A DNA stretch of 64,000 nucleotides from Cryobacterium sp. Y82 (GCF_002929495.1 NZ_PJJJ01000033.1:132123-196122), one strand, 5' to 3'. Shown: positions 50,133 through 60,839, numbered from the stretch's first letter. Notes: generated from the sequence alone by a model not told the origin. Made by a program: numbers and translations.

Positions 50133-53027
50133 ATGGCTACGAGCACTAAGTCGAGCGGGCGTGCCCGCACGCCGGCAGCGAAGGGCGTTCCGGCGCGCAA
50201 ACCGGCAACCCGCGGAGCCGGCGCGACCGCTGCACAGAAAACCGTCAAGTTCACCGCCGTCGACGTAAAACCGAGCCTCGGTGCCCGTGCCTGGATCGGC
50301 CTGGCCCACCTCACCGGCGGTGCCGCCCGTGCCCTGGGCCCAGAGAAACTGTCCAAAGATGAACGGCGCGACGGACTGCCGTTCTTCCTCGTTCTGCTCG
50401 CCATCTCGGGAGCCGTCGTTGAATGGTTCCTCATCAACAACTTCGTGGCGCAGCAGCTCGACGCGTACACCTTCGGCGGAGTGTTTGGCCGGGTTGCCTT
50501 TGCCCTGCCGGTCATTCTGCTGTTGTTCTCTGTCTGGCTTTTTCGTAAACCCAGTTCCGTGCACGACAATGGCCGCATCGGCATCGGGCTCAGCCTGCTG
50601 CTCGTGACCATTTCGGGCCTCTGCCACATCTTCGGTGAGCAGCCAGAGCCGCAAGACGGTATGCCAGCCCTCGCGCTGGCTGGCGGTGTCATCGGGTGGA
50701 TGATTGCCGCCCCGCTGATCCTGCTGACCACGTCGATCGGCGCCACGATCGTCGTCATTCTGCTGTTGCTGCTGAGCCTGTTCATCATCACCAAAACCCC
50801 GCCGAACCGGGTCGGTCAGCGTTCCCGCGAGCTGTATGAGTGGCTGTTCGGAGCAGAGTTCACCGACGAAGATGAACGAATGGCCGAGAAGACGGGCAAG
50901 GGTGCCAAGCCGGGCAAGACCGCCCAGGTTGAGCTTGACGGCGTCGACGATGACGAGTCCGAGGGCGCACTGCCGTGGTGGCGCCGAAACAACAGCAAGC
51001 GCGAGGAAGACCCCGACTTTGGCAGCGCATTGTCAACCGAATCCAAACCTGGCCCGGTTGAGGCCGACCCGCTCAGCGTCCTTCTCGGTGGCAAGCAGTC
51101 GCGCGGTGGTTTTGACAGCGCCATCGAATCCGAGGTGACCGACCACACCGCGCCGCCCGAACGAGACCATTACGGCACCGAGGTGCTGGAAGACCTGCGC
51201 AAGGCCGAGCTCGCCGTCAAACGGTTTACCGGCGAGGTCGACCTGGGCACAGGGCCGTCCACCGGCCTGCACTCCGACGATCCGGCCGGGCACACTGAGG
51301 TTCTTCCCGGCTTCGACGACGTCTTTCCCGAATTGAGTCAGGCAGTGGATGCCGATGGCGCGGCCCTCCCGCCGCTCGCTTCCGTCGACCCCCACCCGGC
51401 CATTCCCTATCTCGTGCCCGCGGCATCCACTCTTACGGCCGGCCCGCCGGCCAAGGCCCGCTCGGCCGCCAACGATGATGTCGTCAAGTCGATCACCGAG
51501 GTGCTTCGCCAGTTCCAGGTCGATGCCAAGGTCACCGGATTCTCCCGCGGCCCTACGGTCACACAGTACGAGATCGAACTCGGCCCCGGCGTCAAGGTCG
51601 AGCGGGTTACTGCGCTGAGCAAGAACCTCTCCTACGCGGTCGCCTCGAACGAAGTTCGTATCCTCTCGCCCATTCCCGGCAAGAGCGCCATCGGCATCGA
51701 GATTCCTAACACGGACCGTGAGATCGTCACCCTCGGGGACGTACTGCGGTCGAGTACTGCCACTAACGCTACCCACCCAATGACCATCGGTGTCGGTAAG
51801 GACGTCGGCGGCGGTTTCGTTATCGCCAACCTCGCCAAGATGCCCCACCTGCTCGTGGCCGGGTCGACCGGCTCCGGTAAGTCGAGCTTCGTCAACTCCA
51901 TGATCACGAGCCTGCTCATGCGCGCGAAGCCAAGTGACGTGCGCATGGTGCTCATCGACCCGAAACGGGTCGAGCTGGCCGCCTATGCCGGCGTTCCGCA
52001 CCTCATCACGCCCATCATCACCAACCCGAAGAAAGCGGCCGAAGCGCTGCAGTGGGTCGTGAAAGAGATGGACATGCGTTACGACGACCTCGCAAGCTTC
52101 GGCTTTCGCCACATCGACGACTTCAACAAGGCGGTCGTCAACGGCGAGCTCGTGTTGCCGGTCGGCAGCGAACGCAAGCTCAAGCCCTACCCCTACCTGC
52201 TGGTCGTCGTCGATGAGCTGGCCGACCTCATGATGGTCGCACCGCGCGACGTGGAAGACTCCATCGTGCGCATCACCCAGCTGGCCCGCGCCTCCGGAAT
52301 TCACCTCGTACTGGCTACCCAGAGGCCCAGCGTCGACGTGGTCACCGGACTGATCAAAGCCAACGTGCCGTCACGACTGGCCTTTGCCGTCACGAGCGTC
52401 ACCGACTCCCGGGTCATCCTTGACCAGCCCGGCGCCGACAAGCTCATCGGCCAGGGCGACGCGCTGTTCCTGCCGATGGGCGCCTCCAAAGCCGTTCGCG
52501 TGCAGGGGGCCTGGGTCACCGAAGATGAGATCGAAAAGGTCGTCAAGCACGTCACCATGCAGGCTCGGCCGGACTACCGGCCGGACGTCTCCATGGTCGC
52601 CCCGCGCAAAGAAATCGACTCTGATATCGGCGACGACCTCGAGGTGCTCCTCGCCGCGGCCGAACTCGTCGTCTCGACCCAGTTCGGGTCGACCTCGATG
52701 CTGCAGCGCAAGCTGCGGGTCGGTTTCGCCAAGGCCGGTCGCCTGATGGACCTGCTCGAATCCCGCGAAATTGTCGGCCCGTCCGAAGGCTCCAAGGCGC
52801 GTGACGTGCTGGTGAATGCTGAACAGTTGCCGAGCGTGCTGGCCCGCCTGCGCGGCTCCGACGACGAGCAGCACGCCCTGAAGGCGCAGTCGGGGGATTC
52901 CCGTGTCGAGTCAGCGCCCGACCCACGCTATGCCGACGACCCGGTAGAGAAAATGTCACAGGGGTATCCTGAGGTGGATGGCGCCGAGGATGACGAGGAT
53001 GCCTGGAAACTAACCGGCAGGGACTGA
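50133..53027 (+). CDS. ftsK: DNA translocase FtsK
   Basis: A 964-residue protein. A basic N-terminal tail precedes four membrane helices (~85-225) and an acidic linker (~230-440). The motor domain follows with Walker [16 protein letters not shown] near residue 575, and [18 protein letters not shown]. The gamma domain is at the end ([20 protein letters not shown]) and recognises chromosomal KOPS-type sequence. It clears the chromosome from the closing septum. Leaderless start. It is followed at once by pgsA. Confidence 0.95.
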   Translation: MATSTKSSGRARTPAAKGVPARKPATRGAGATAAQKTVKFTAVDVKPSLGARAWIGLAHLTGGAARALGPEKLSKDERRDGLPFFLVLLAISGAVVEWFLINNFVAQQLDAYTFGGVFGRVAFALPVILLLFSVWLFRKPSSVHDNGRIGIGLSLLLVTISGLCHIFGEQPEPQDGMPALALAGGVIGWMIAAPLILLTTSIGATIVVILLLLLSLFIITKTPPNRVGQRSRELYEWLFGAEFTDEDERMAEKTGKGAKPGKTAQVELDGVDDDESEGALPWWRRNNSKREEDPDFGSALSTESKPGPVEADPLSVLLGGKQSRGGFDSAIESEVTDHTAPPERDHYGTEVLEDLRKAELAVKRFTGEVDLGTGPSTGLHSDDPAGHTEVLPGFDDVFPELSQAVDADGAALPPLASVDPHPAIPYLVPAASTLTAGPPAKARSAANDDVVKSITEVLRQFQVDAKVTGFSRGPTVTQYEIELGPGVKVERVTALSKNLSYAVASNEVRILSPIPGKSAIGIEIPNTDREIVTLGDVLRSSTATNATHPMTIGVGKDVGGGFVIANLAKMPHLLVAGSTGSGKSSFVNSMITSLLMRAKPSDVRMVLIDPKRVELAAYAGVPHLITPIITNPKKAAEALQWVVKEMDMRYDDLASFGFRHIDDFNKAVVNGELVLPVGSERKLKPYPYLLVVVDELADLMMVAPRDVEDSIVRITQLARASGIHLVLATQRPSVDVVTGLIKANVPSRLAFAVTSVTDSRVILDQPGADKLIGQGDALFLPMGASKAVRVQGAWVTEDEIEKVVKHVTMQARPDYRPDVSMVAPRKEIDSDIGDDLEVLLAAAELVVSTQFGSTSMLQRKLRVGFAKAGRLMDLLESREIVGPSEGSKARDVLVNAEQLPSVLARLRGSDDEQHALKAQSGDSRVESAPDPRYADDPVEKMSQGYPEVDGAEDDEDAWKLTGRD

Positions 53028-53030
53028 ACC

Positions 53031-53624
53031 ATGGCAATACCGCACGACTTTGTCTCCCGCCCCAGCAACTGGAACGTACCCAACCTGATCACGGTTGTGC
53101 GCATCCTGCTCGCCCCGGTCTTCATCTGGATGCTGCTGGCCGCCAATGGCCCCCAGGATGCCTTGCGCTGGGCCGCCGCCGTGCTGTTCATCATCGCGAT
53201 CGCCACCGACGGTATCGACGGCATGATTGCCCGCCGCCATAATCTGGTCACGGATCTTGGAAAAATCCTGGACCCGATTGCCGATAAGATCCTCACCGGT
53301 GGTGCGTTGGTGTGCCTGTCCACCCTGGGGGAGCTGCCCTGGTGGGTGACCATCGTCATCCTGGTGCGTGAAATCGGCATCACCGTGTTCCGCTTCGTTA
53401 TGCTGCGCGACCGGGTCATTCCGGCCAGCCGCGGCGGCAAGCTCAAGACCATCGCCCAGTCCGTGTCGATCTCGCTCGCGCTGCTGCCGTTCCAGCCGGT
53501 CTTCGGCGAATGGGTGGACTGGGTCAACACGGCGACCATGACCATCGCTCTCGTGCTCACCGTCGTCTCCGGCCTGGACTACCTCATCTCAGCCTGGCGT
53601 CTGCGAAAGCACGACGTTGCCTGA
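53031..53624 (+). CDS. pgsA: CDP-diacylglycerol-glycerol-3-phosphate 3-phosphatidyltransferase
   Basis: A 197-residue membrane enzyme with the CDP-alcohol phosphotransferase motif DGIDGMIARR followed by GKILDPIADK (D-G-x2-A-R-x8-G-x3-D-x3-D). It makes phosphatidylglycerol phosphate. It starts 3 bp after the ftsK stop and overlaps cinA by 8 bp. Confidence 0.93.
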   Translation: MAIPHDFVSRPSNWNVPNLITVVRILLAPVFIWMLLAANGPQDALRWAAAVLFIIAIATDGIDGMIARRHNLVTDLGKILDPIADKILTGGALVCLSTLGELPWWVTIVILVREIGITVFRFVMLRDRVIPASRGGKLKTIAQSVSISLALLPFQPVFGEWVDWVNTATMTIALVLTVVSGLDYLISAWRLRKHDVA

Positions 53625-54153
53625 GCCGGTGCACACGACGGCGGTGGATGCGACGGCAGTGGATGCGACGGCCGAGTTGATTGCGGAACTCACCGCCCGT
53701 CATCTCACTATCGCCGTCGCTGAATCCCTCACCGGAGGGCTGCTCGTGGCTGAACTCGTGCGTATACCCGGGGCGTCCACAGTGGTTCGTGGGGGAGTGG
53801 TCGCGTACGACACCGCCTTGAAGCGCGACCTGCTCCAGGTCGACAGCAGCGTGCTTAACGTTCACGGCCCGGTGCACGCCGACGTCGCAAAGCAGATGGC
53901 GGGTGGAGTGCGTACCCTGCTCGCGGTCAACGACGTGCGCGCCGATATCGGCGTGTCGACGACGGGTGTCGCCGGGCCGGGCCCGGACGGTGGTCACCCA
54001 GCCGGAACGGTGTTCATCGGCCTGTCAAAAGGAAGCGGTTCGTGGGCCGTGCCGCTGCACCTGGACGGCGATCGGACCGAGATTCGCGCCGAAACTGTAC
54101 GTCAGGCGATTGATGCTGTACGTGCGCTGATAGTGGAGGGTGACGCGGAATAG
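53617..54153 (+). CDS. cinA: CinA C-terminal-domain protein (PncC-like amidase)
   Basis: A 178-residue protein equal to the CinA C-terminal domain alone: VAESLTGGLLVAELV, VVRGGVVAYDTALK, GVSTTGVAGPGPDGGHPAGTVF (split). It is probably nicotinamide-nucleotide amidohydrolase. The start is a TTG at 53617 overlapping pgsA by 8 bp; GTG 53629 is an alternative. A 15-bp tandem duplication in the N-terminus encodes AVDAT twice. Confidence 0.85.
   Translation: MPEPVHTTAVDATAVDATAELIAELTARHLTIAVAESLTGGLLVAELVRIPGASTVVRGGVVAYDTALKRDLLQVDSSVLNVHGPVHADVAKQMAGGVRTLLAVNDVRADIGVSTTGVAGPGPDGGHPAGTVFIGLSKGSGSWAVPLHLDGDRTEIRAETVRQAIDAVRALIVEGDAE
53641..53670 (+). repeat. 15-bp tandem duplication in cinA
   Basis: GCGGTGGATGCGACG followed by GCAGTGGATGCGACG, differing at one base. 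It adds five residues to the poorly conserved N-terminus. Confidence 0.8.
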
Positions 54154-54312
54154 TTCCTGTTACGGGCTGGTTACATCGAGGACATTCACAAGCAAAGCCC
54201 AGTGATTCTCGGTAGTGTCAAAATATCGGAAGGGATGCAGTATTCTAAGCATCCACCACCGCAATCCGATGGTCATAGGCCTTAAATTATTAGGCATAAG
54301 AAGGAGGTTCCG
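54154..54312. other. clgR upstream region
   Basis: An AT-rich gap with GGATGC and GCATCC arms (54233-54238 and 54249-54254). A TAAATT box at 54283-54288 follows, and two direct copies of TAGGCnTnA lie immediately before the ribosome site. Candidate autoregulatory sites; no gene. Confidence 0.4.
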
Positions 54313-54621
54313 ATGATTCTTGTTCGTCAGGAAATCGGCGATGTGCTCAGGGACTTCCGCCTGCAAAAGGGGCGTACCCTGCGTCAGGTCGCAAGCAAAG
54401 CCAGCGTCGCGCTCGGCTACCTCAGCGAGGTAGAACGGGGACAAAAAGAGGCCTCCTCGGAGATTCTCGCCTCTGTCGCAGACGCACTGGAAACCCCGAT
54501 CTCGGTCATCATGCGCGAAGTCGGTGACCGCCTCGCGATCATCGAGGGTATCGATCAGTTCCCCGACACGGTACCGGACGAGTTTGTCAATACGTTCGAT
54601 GCCGACTTCATGGTGCGTTAG
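54313..54621 (+). CDS. clgR: XRE-family regulator ClgR
   Basis: A 102-residue protein with one helix-turn-helix: VLRDFRLQKGRTLRQVASKA, then ALGYLSEVERGQKEASSEIL. This matches ClgR, the activator of clp protease genes and, in some actinobacteria, of recA-region genes. A very strong AAGGAGG precedes the ATG. The position between cinA and DUF3046-recA is the typical one. Confidence 0.9.
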   Translation: MILVRQEIGDVLRDFRLQKGRTLRQVASKASVALGYLSEVERGQKEASSEILASVADALETPISVIMREVGDRLAIIEGIDQFPDTVPDEFVNTFDADFMVR

Positions 54622-54656
54622 TCACCAATCGGTGCCATTTCAGGATTTACAATAAG

Positions 54657-54691
54657 AACCACCGCCGACGAGGTCTGTCGGCGGTGGTTTT
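54657..54691 (+). terminator. Terminator of clgR
   Basis: A 13-bp perfect stem (AACCACCGCCGAC with its complement) around GAGGTCT, continuing into TTTTG. Confidence 0.85.
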
Positions 54692-54735
54692 GTTTCGGTA
54701 TCAAGTGTCAGGCAGCGACGGATTGAAGGAGTGTT

Positions 54736-54960
54736 GTGCGACTGAGCGAGTTCCGCACCGCGATGAAAGAGGAGTTTGGTGACGCGTACGGGCGTGTCCT
54801 TACCCGCGATCTCGTGCTCACCCCGCTCGGCGGTCGAACAGCCGATCAGGCCCTCACAGCCGGTGTTCCCGCTCGCGATGTTTGGCTGGCCCTCTGCGCC
54901 GAGGTCGACGTGCCCCGCAGCCGCTGGTACGGCGCCGGCGTCCCAGCTCCCCGCCCGTAG
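54736..54960 (+). CDS. DUF3046 domain protein
   Basis: A 74-residue protein: MRLSEFRTAMKEEFGDAYGR, RDLVLTPLGGRTADQALTAG, PRDVWLALCAEVDVPRSRWYG-like end. This small family sits upstream of recA across actinobacteria; function unknown. The GTG start has AAGGAG 4 nt upstream. Confidence 0.88.
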   Translation: MRLSEFRTAMKEEFGDAYGRVLTRDLVLTPLGGRTADQALTAGVPARDVWLALCAEVDVPRSRWYGAGVPAPRP

Positions 54961-55024
54961 CGCGGTCAAACCCTTCCGCTTAGGCTGATACTTCGACACG
55001 CCGCAAAGAATTCCCGGCAATGCT

Positions 55025-55038
55025 CGAATATCTGTTCG
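55025..55038. promoter_or_regulatory. SOS box (LexA site) of recA
   Basis: CGAATATCTGTTCG closely matches the Gram-positive SOS consensus CGAACnnnnGTTCG. It lies just upstream of a TAGACT -10 box, where LexA would block polymerase. Confidence 0.75.
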
Positions 55039-55045
55039 GTCTTGA

Positions 55046-55051
55046 TAGACT
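55046..55051 (+). promoter_or_regulatory. recA -10 box
   Basis: TAGACT, 7 nt after the SOS box; the transcript would begin near 55058 and carry a leader of about 220 nt. Confidence 0.55.
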
Positions 55052-55069
55052 CCTCCACAGCAGGCAACT

Positions 55070-55140
55070 TGACAGATTGTGCACCGTCCGTTCGTGCCCC
55101 CGGCCAGTGTCGGAGGTGCGGCGTACAGTCAAATCTGTCA
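55070..55140 (+). other. Inverted repeat in the recA leader
   Basis: TGACAGATT (55070-55078) and AATCTGTCA (55132-55140) form a perfect 9-bp stem across 53 nt inside the predicted leader. It could be an RNA structure or a second regulatory site. Confidence 0.4.
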
Positions 55141-55279
55141 GAGAACGTCAGCAACTGCCTTGTCGAAACACGCACCGGGGTTCTTCCGGTGGGTGCGCCG
55201 ACAGCCTATAGGCGCCACTACGCACCCCGCAGCGCTGTTCACGGTCGGCGGCAGTGCAGAACCCAAGGAGATCACGACC

Positions 55280-56425
55280 ATGGCATCACAAGCTAACCGC
55301 GAGAAAGCCCTCGAGACCGCTCTCGCGCAAATCGACCGTCAGTTCGGCAAAGGATCGGTCATGCGTCTCGGCAGCGACGATCGTGCCCCCGTCGAGACCA
55401 TTTCGACTGGGTCGATTGCCCTGGACGTCGCACTCGGCGTTGGTGGACTGCCGCGTGGCCGCATCGTGGAAATCTACGGTCCGGAGTCTTCGGGCAAGAC
55501 CACCCTCACCCTGCATGCCATTGCGAACGCGCAGAAGAACGGTGGCATCGCCGCGTTTATCGACGCCGAGCACGCCCTCGATCCGGAATATGCCAAGAAG
55601 CTCGGCGTCGATATCGACGCCCTTCTCGTGTCCCAGCCCGACACCGGTGAGCAGGCCCTCGAGATAGCCGACATGCTCGTGCGAAGCGGTTCCATCGACC
55701 TGATCGTCGTCGACTCCGTTGCAGCGCTCGTGCCGCGCGCCGAGATTGAGGGCGAGATGGGTGACTCGCACGTGGGCCTGCAGGCCCGTCTCATGTCGCA
55801 GGCTCTCCGCAAACTCACCGGTGGCCTCAGCCAGACCAACACAACCATGATCTTCATCAATCAGTTGCGCGAGAAGATCGGTGTGTTCTTCGGCAGCCCC
55901 GAGACCACCTCTGGCGGTAAAGCACTCAAGTTCTATGCCTCGGTGCGCCTCGACATTCGGCGCATTGAAACCCTGAAAGACGGCACCGACGCCATCGGTA
56001 ACCGCACCAGGGTCAAGGTCGTCAAGAACAAGATGGCACCGCCCTTCAAACAGGCCGAGTTCGACATCATCTACGGCATCGGCATCTCCCGCGAGGGCAG
56101 CCTGATCGACTTCGGCGTTGACCAGGGCATCGTCAAGAAGTCTGGCGCCTGGTACACCTACGACGGCGACCAACTCGGCCAGGGCAAAGAGAACTCGCGC
56201 AATTTTCTGCTCAAGAATCCCGACATGGCCAACGAGATTGAGCGTAAGATTCTCATCAAGCTCGGCATCGGCCCCGAAGGCATCGCAGCCAAGGCCGCCG
56301 AGAAGGCCGCTGCCGCCATCGCGCTGGAGGCCGAAACCAAGGCTAAAGCCGAAGCGGATGCCGCAGCTCTGCTGGCCGATGGCCCGGTCGCTACCAAGGC
56401 CCCGGTCGTTCGCAAGACCGCTTAG
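55280..56425 (+). CDS. recA: Recombinase RecA
   Basis: A 381-residue protein: Walker [15 protein letters not shown], the [17 protein letters not shown] loop L1, [20 protein letters not shown]2 region, and an Ala/Lys-rich C-terminal tail. It forms filaments on ssDNA and triggers LexA cleavage. The ATG at 55280 is preceded by AAGGAG at 9 nt. recX follows 62 bp downstream. Confidence 0.98.
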   Translation: MASQANREKALETALAQIDRQFGKGSVMRLGSDDRAPVETISTGSIALDVALGVGGLPRGRIVEIYGPESSGKTTLTLHAIANAQKNGGIAAFIDAEHALDPEYAKKLGVDIDALLVSQPDTGEQALEIADMLVRSGSIDLIVVDSVAALVPRAEIEGEMGDSHVGLQARLMSQALRKLTGGLSQTNTTMIFINQLREKIGVFFGSPETTSGGKALKFYASVRLDIRRIETLKDGTDAIGNRTRVKVVKNKMAPPFKQAEFDIIYGIGISREGSLIDFGVDQGIVKKSGAWYTYDGDQLGQGKENSRNFLLKNPDMANEIERKILIKLGIGPEGIAAKAAEKAAAAIALEAETKAKAEADAAALLADGPVATKAPVVRKTA

Positions 56426-56487
56426 CCGGCAACGCAGCTACAGCAAGGAACCGCACTAAACGAGCACCGAAAAGGCAGGTCACGGGA

Positions 56488-57255
56488 ATGGTTCACTTCG
56501 AACCCCAGGATGATGCAGCAGAACGCACAGACGCCGGATTGGCTCCCGTGACCTACCTGCACGGTGCGGCCCCGGGAATGAAGCGTCGCTCCCCCCTCGA
56601 GGTCGGTCCGGTCGAGGTCGGTCCGGTCGAGGTCGGCGTCGATCCGCTCGGTCCGGCCGAGGTCGACAGGTTTTCGGCGGCAGCGGCCACCAAGGCTGAG
56701 GCTGCAGCTGTCACGGCCGACATAGCGCTAGACGACGACGCTCTCGCCTCGGCCGAAGCAATCGACCAGCGCGAACGGGCCGAAAAAGTACTGCTGCACC
56801 GACTGCGGGGCCGCTCGCTGTCGACGGTCGAGGCGCTGCTGGTGCTCAGTGCCACCGGTGTCGACTCGGGCGAAGCGAGTGAGATCATTGCAAAGTTCAT
56901 CGAGCTGAACTACCTCGACGAGGCCAAACTCGCCGATCAGATCATCCACAGCCATAACGTGCGCAAGGGTCTCGGACGCAACGGTGTCGAAGCTGAAATG
57001 CGCCGGCGCAAGCTTGATCCAAGCGTCATGATGGACAAGCTCGAAGAGCTCCCCGATGACGAAGCGGAGCGCGCTATCGACCTCGCCACCAAGCGCATCG
57101 GACAGATGGAACGCTTCGACGACCAGACTATCGATCGCCGACTCACCGGTTTTCTCATGCGTAAGGGTTACAGCTCCTCAGCGGTACGTCTCGCGGTCAA
57201 GGCAGCTATGGACAGCCGCGGCGGCGGTGCCGCCTCTCGCGTACGGTTCCGTTGA
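56488..57255 (+). CDS. recX: Regulatory protein RecX with extended N-terminus
   Basis: A 255-residue protein. The RecX three-helix repeats occupy ~95-245 (LHRLRGRSLSTVEALLVLS, ELNYLDEAKLADQIIHS, RRLTGFLMRKGYSSSAVRLA). The first ~95 residues are an unconserved, acidic extension containing a short tandem peptide repeat (EVGPV EVGPV EVG). RecX limits RecA filament activity. It is co-directional with and close to recA. Confidence 0.9.
   Translation: MVHFEPQDDAAERTDAGLAPVTYLHGAAPGMKRRSPLEVGPVEVGPVEVGVDPLGPAEVDRFSAAAATKAEAAAVTADIALDDDALASAEAIDQRERAEKVLLHRLRGRSLSTVEALLVLSATGVDSGEASEIIAKFIELNYLDEAKLADQIIHSHNVRKGLGRNGVEAEMRRRKLDPSVMMDKLEELPDDEAERAIDLATKRIGQMERFDDQTIDRRLTGFLMRKGYSSSAVRLAVKAAMDSRGGGAASRVRFR
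56599..56636 (+). repeat. 15-bp tandem repeat in recX
   Basis: GAGGTCGGTCCGGTC is present twice plus a partial third unit. A degenerate copy follows at about 56660. It encodes EVGPV units in the RecX extension. Confidence 0.85.
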
Positions 57256-57328
57256 CGCCTTCACAAATGCAGCATTTCGCCCGGCGCACGGCTCACACAC
57301 CGAATTGCTCGCGTAAACTATACGCACT

Positions 57329-58933
57329 ATGAGTATCGTCACCTCCGAACTGGCCCGCCGCACCGTGATCACCCCCTCGGCAGCCGCGATCGACGACTCG
57401 GGGCAGGCCCGTACCTACGAGGTGCGCACCTTTGGCTGCCAGATGAACGTGCACGACTCCGAGCGACTCAGCGGCTCGCTCGAAGCGGCCGGGTACGTCT
57501 CCGCGAACGGTGGCGAGGCTGACATAGTCGTGATCAATACGTGTGCGGTGCGTGAGAACGCCGACAACAAGCTTTACGGCAACCTTGGCTACCTCGCCTC
57601 GGTCAAGCGTAAGCACGCCGGCATGCAGATCGCTGTTGGCGGCTGCCTGGCCCAAAAAGACAAGACCACAATCCTCGAGAAGGCACCGTGGGTCGACGTT
57701 GTCTTTGGCACCCACAACATGGGTTCTCTTCCCAGCCTGCTCGAACGAGCGCGGCACAACGGGGAGGCCCAACTCGAAATTCTCGAATCTCTTGAGACCT
57801 TTCCCTCGACCCTTCCCACAAAACGCGACTCCAGCTACAGCGGTTGGGTGTCCATTTCGGTCGGCTGCAACAACACCTGCACGTTCTGCATCGTTCCCGC
57901 CCTGCGTGGCAAAGAGAAAGACCGTCGTCCGGGCGAGATTCTTGCCGAAATTCAGTCGCTCGTCGACGACGGCGCCATCGAGGTCACCCTTCTGGGGCAG
58001 AACGTCAACTCCTACGGGGTTGAGTTCGGCGACCGCCTTGCCTTTGGGAAGCTGCTGCGCGCGGCCGGTAATATCGAGGGGCTCGAGCGCATCCGCTTCA
58101 CCAGCCCGCACCCCGCTGCTTTCACGGACGACGTCATCGACGCCATGGCCGAAACGCCCGCCGTCATGCCGCAGCTGCACATGCCGCTGCAGTCCGGATC
58201 CGATCGCATTCTCAAATCGATGCGGCGCTCCTACCGTGGAGCGAAATTCCTTGGCATCCTCGATCGGGTGCGCGCCCAGATGCCCAACGCCGCCATCAGT
58301 ACTGACATCATCGTCGGCTTCCCCGGCGAAACCGAAGAAGACTTTCAGGAGACCCTGCGGGTCGTCGAGCTCGCTCGGTTCGCGACGGCGTTCACTTTTC
58401 AGTACTCGATTCGTCCTGGAACCCCGGCTGCGACCATGCCCGACCAGGTTCCCAAGGCCATCGTGCAGGACCGCTACGAGCGACTCGCGGCTGTGCAAGA
58501 GCGCATTTCCCTCGAGGAGAACCAAAAAATGATCGGCCGTGAGGTGGAACTGCTCGTCGCCAACGGCGGACGGAAAGACAGTGATACCCATCGTCTGAGC
58601 GGGCGCGCTCCCGATAGTCGTCTCGTGCACTTCGATGTGCCGGCCGGTTCGGCCCGCCCTCGTCCCGGAGATATGGTCACCGTCGTCGTCACCCAGGCAG
58701 CGCCGTTCCACCTCATCGCCGACTCGACCGACGGGGCGCCACTGCGCATCCGCTCGACCCGGGCTGGGGCTGCATGGGACCGTTTGGAAGCTGATTCCTG
58801 CGCAGTGCCCACCCATGGTGGTGGGACCGGCGGCGCTGGACCGGTTTCTCTGGGCCTGCCGACCATCGGTCTGCGGCTTGAGAGCGGCTCCACCACGATT
58901 CCCATCTACAACGTGAACGACGACGAGCGCTAG
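57329..58933 (+). CDS. miaB: tRNA-2-methylthio-N6-dimethylallyladenosine synthase MiaB
   Basis: A 534-residue radical-SAM methylthiotransferase: N-terminal UPF0004 with cysteines in [20 protein letters not shown] and GGCLAQKD; radical-[17 protein letters not shown] domain near 440-510; and a ~50-residue C-terminal tail. It works with MiaA just downstream on the same tRNA position (A37). TAAACT 9 nt before the ATG suggests a very short leader. Confidence 0.95.
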   Translation: MSIVTSELARRTVITPSAAAIDDSGQARTYEVRTFGCQMNVHDSERLSGSLEAAGYVSANGGEADIVVINTCAVRENADNKLYGNLGYLASVKRKHAGMQIAVGGCLAQKDKTTILEKAPWVDVVFGTHNMGSLPSLLERARHNGEAQLEILESLETFPSTLPTKRDSSYSGWVSISVGCNNTCTFCIVPALRGKEKDRRPGEILAEIQSLVDDGAIEVTLLGQNVNSYGVEFGDRLAFGKLLRAAGNIEGLERIRFTSPHPAAFTDDVIDAMAETPAVMPQLHMPLQSGSDRILKSMRRSYRGAKFLGILDRVRAQMPNAAISTDIIVGFPGETEEDFQETLRVVELARFATAFTFQYSIRPGTPAATMPDQVPKAIVQDRYERLAAVQERISLEENQKMIGREVELLVANGGRKDSDTHRLSGRAPDSRLVHFDVPAGSARPRPGDMVTVVVTQAAPFHLIADSTDGAPLRIRSTRAGAAWDRLEADSCAVPTHGGGTGGAGPVSLGLPTIGLRLESGSTTIPIYNVNDDER

Positions 58934-58937
58934 GAGC

Positions 58938-59912
58938 TTGTCGTCTGCACCGGCGGTGACAGCTGAACCAGCGGTACTGATCGCAATCATCGGCTCGACC
59001 GGTACCGGCAAGTCTGAGTTGTCTCTCGACCTCGCCGAACGCATGCTAGAGCGCGGTCAGCCGGCCGAAATCGTCAACGCTGATGCCATGCAGCTCTACC
59101 GCGGCATGGACATCGGCACGGCCAAATTGTCGCAGCCCGAGCGTCGCGGCATTCCGCACCACCTGCTCGACGTGCTCGACGTGACGGGCGAGGCCACCGT
59201 CAGCAACTACCAAACGGATGCCCGCAGGGCCATCGTCGAGATCGTCGCGCGCGGGGCAGTACCGATCCTGGTCGGCGGCTCTGGACTCTACGTCTCCTCG
59301 GTCGTCTTTGACTTTCAGTTTCCCGGCACTGATCCAGTGTTGCGGGCGCGCCTCGAAGCCGAACTATTGGAGCGCGGACCCGGCCTCATGTATACCCGCC
59401 TGCAAGCTGTCGACCCGCAGGCCGCTTTGCGGATCGGCCCGAGCAACGGTCGCCGTCTGGTGCGCGCTTTGGAGATCGTCGAACTGACCGGTGCGCCGCA
59501 CCTGGCTGCCCTACCCGAGGAGCTGGTGTACTGGCAGCCCAGCGTGCTGCTGGGCCTGCGGACCCCGCGCGAGCAACTTACCCCTCGGCTCGATGCACGG
59601 GTAGAGCGGATGTGGACGGCCGGCATCGTCGACGAAGCACGTGGCCTGCTGTCGGTCGGCATCGAGAGGGGGGTCACGGCGAGCCGTGCGATTGGCTATG
59701 CTCAGGCCCTCGGCCAGGTGCACGGCACGCTCAGCCAGGCCGACGCGATCGAAGCCACCCAACAGCTGACGCGCCGTTACGCTCGCCGGCAGGTGAGCTG
59801 GTTTAAACGCTACGCGCACACGCACTGGATGGAGTCCGATTCGTCCGACCGGGTCAACGAGGCCCTCGCGCATATCGATCGGGGCAGCGCACTTTCAGCA
59901 CCGACAGCGTGA
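58938..59912 (+). CDS. miaA: tRNA dimethylallyltransferase MiaA
   Basis: A 324-residue protein: P-loop [43 protein letters not shown] and the C-terminal [13 protein letters not shown]. It adds dimethylallyl to A37, the substrate of MiaB. The start is uncertain: TTG 58938 is only 1 nt from AGGAG; GTG 58956 (18 nt further) is an alternative. Confidence 0.93.
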   Translation: MSSAPAVTAEPAVLIAIIGSTGTGKSELSLDLAERMLERGQPAEIVNADAMQLYRGMDIGTAKLSQPERRGIPHHLLDVLDVTGEATVSNYQTDARRAIVEIVARGAVPILVGGSGLYVSSVVFDFQFPGTDPVLRARLEAELLERGPGLMYTRLQAVDPQAALRIGPSNGRRLVRALEIVELTGAPHLAALPEELVYWQPSVLLGLRTPREQLTPRLDARVERMWTAGIVDEARGLLSVGIERGVTASRAIGYAQALGQVHGTLSQADAIEATQQLTRRYARRQVSWFKRYAHTHWMESDSSDRVNEALAHIDRGSALSAPTA

Positions 59913-59945
59913 GCCGGTTCGGGAAGGTACCCAGCGGTCGCCCCG

Positions 59946-59951
59946 TAAACT
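59946..59951 (+). promoter_or_regulatory. -10 box of leaderless dapF
   Basis: TAAACT lies 6 nt before the ATG at 59958. Confidence 0.5.
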
Positions 59952-59957
59952 AACAGC

Positions 59958-60839
59958 ATGGGTATTACGTTGAATTTCACCAAGGGCCAGGGCACGGGCA
60001 ACGACTTCGTGCTGTTCGCTGATCCCGACGGCACGACGGAGCTTACCCCGGCGCAGATTCGCGCCGTGTGCGACCGCAGGTTCGGCGTTGGCGCCGACGG
60101 CGTCATCCGCGCGGTACGCAGTAAGAATCTGCCAGACGGCGCGGCCGCCCTCGCGGAGGACGACGCTGCCGAGTGGTTTATGGATTATTGGAACGCCGAC
60201 GGGACCGTCTCGGAAATGTGCGGGAACGGCATCCGGGTCTACGCCAAATTCCTCATTGAGAACAATTTCGCCGAACTGCTGCCCGGCGCTACCCTCACGA
60301 TCGGCACCCGCGGTGGCGTGCGCGACGTGCAGCGCAACGCGTCTGGTTTTCAGGTTGACCTCGGTCGGTGGAAGCTCGACGGTACCGAACCGCTCGTGCG
60401 CACCAAGAACCTGTCGGTAGCGCGCCCCGGCCTTGGCATCAACGTCGGCAACCCGCACGCGGTTGTCGCCCTCGCCGACGACGACGAACTCGCTGCAGCC
60501 GATCTCACCTTTATTCCGCAGCTGGATCCCGAACCTGCTGACGGGGTGAACATCGAATTCGTGGTGCCGAACGACCCCCTGGTCGTCAACGGCGTCGGGC
60601 GGTTTCGCATGCGCGTGCATGAACGCGGCAGCGGGGAGACTCTGTCCTGCGGCACGGGTGCGGTCGCGGCGGCCCTGGCCACGCGGCATTGGGCCGGTAA
60701 GTCGGCGCCGCACCAGTGGCGGGTAGAGGTGCCCGGTGGGGTACTGGGGGTGCGGATGTTTCCGGCGGAAGACGGGGAACACGTGTCGCTGTCGGGGCCA
60801 GCGGAACTTGTCTTCGACGGGGTCTTGAACCTGGGTTAG
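59958..60839 (+). CDS. dapF: Diaminopimelate epimerase
   Basis: A 293-residue protein with both catalytic cysteines: [11 protein letters not shown] (thiolate 1) and [12 protein letters not shown] (thiolate 2). [11 protein letters not shown] is at the start. It converts LL- to meso-diaminopimelate for peptidoglycan and lysine. Leaderless start. The gene ends overlapping the opposite methyltransferase gene by 4 bp. Confidence 0.95.
   Translation: MGITLNFTKGQGTGNDFVLFADPDGTTELTPAQIRAVCDRRFGVGADGVIRAVRSKNLPDGAAALAEDDAAEWFMDYWNADGTVSEMCGNGIRVYAKFLIENNFAELLPGATLTIGTRGGVRDVQRNASGFQVDLGRWKLDGTEPLVRTKNLSVARPGLGINVGNPHAVVALADDDELAAADLTFIPQLDPEPADGVNIEFVVPNDPLVVNGVGRFRMRVHERGSGETLSCGTGAVAAALATRHWAGKSAPHQWRVEVPGGVLGVRMFPAEDGEHVSLSGPAELVFDGVLNLG

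Larger units (their letters stand above)
54961..55279. other. Long recA leader/promoter region
   Basis: 319 bp with a LexA-type box, a -10 box and a long-range inverted repeat, all listed separately. The recA frame is open here but lacks RecA-like sequence before 55280. Confidence 0.5.

Noticed and set aside
55079..55279. Upstream extension of the recA frame by 67 codons
   Set aside because: RecA homology starts at 55280, where a ribosome site lies; the region before is promoter and leader.
57293..59044. 583-codon minus-strand frame
   Set aside because: Antisense to miaB, whose cysteine motifs are intact on the plus strand.
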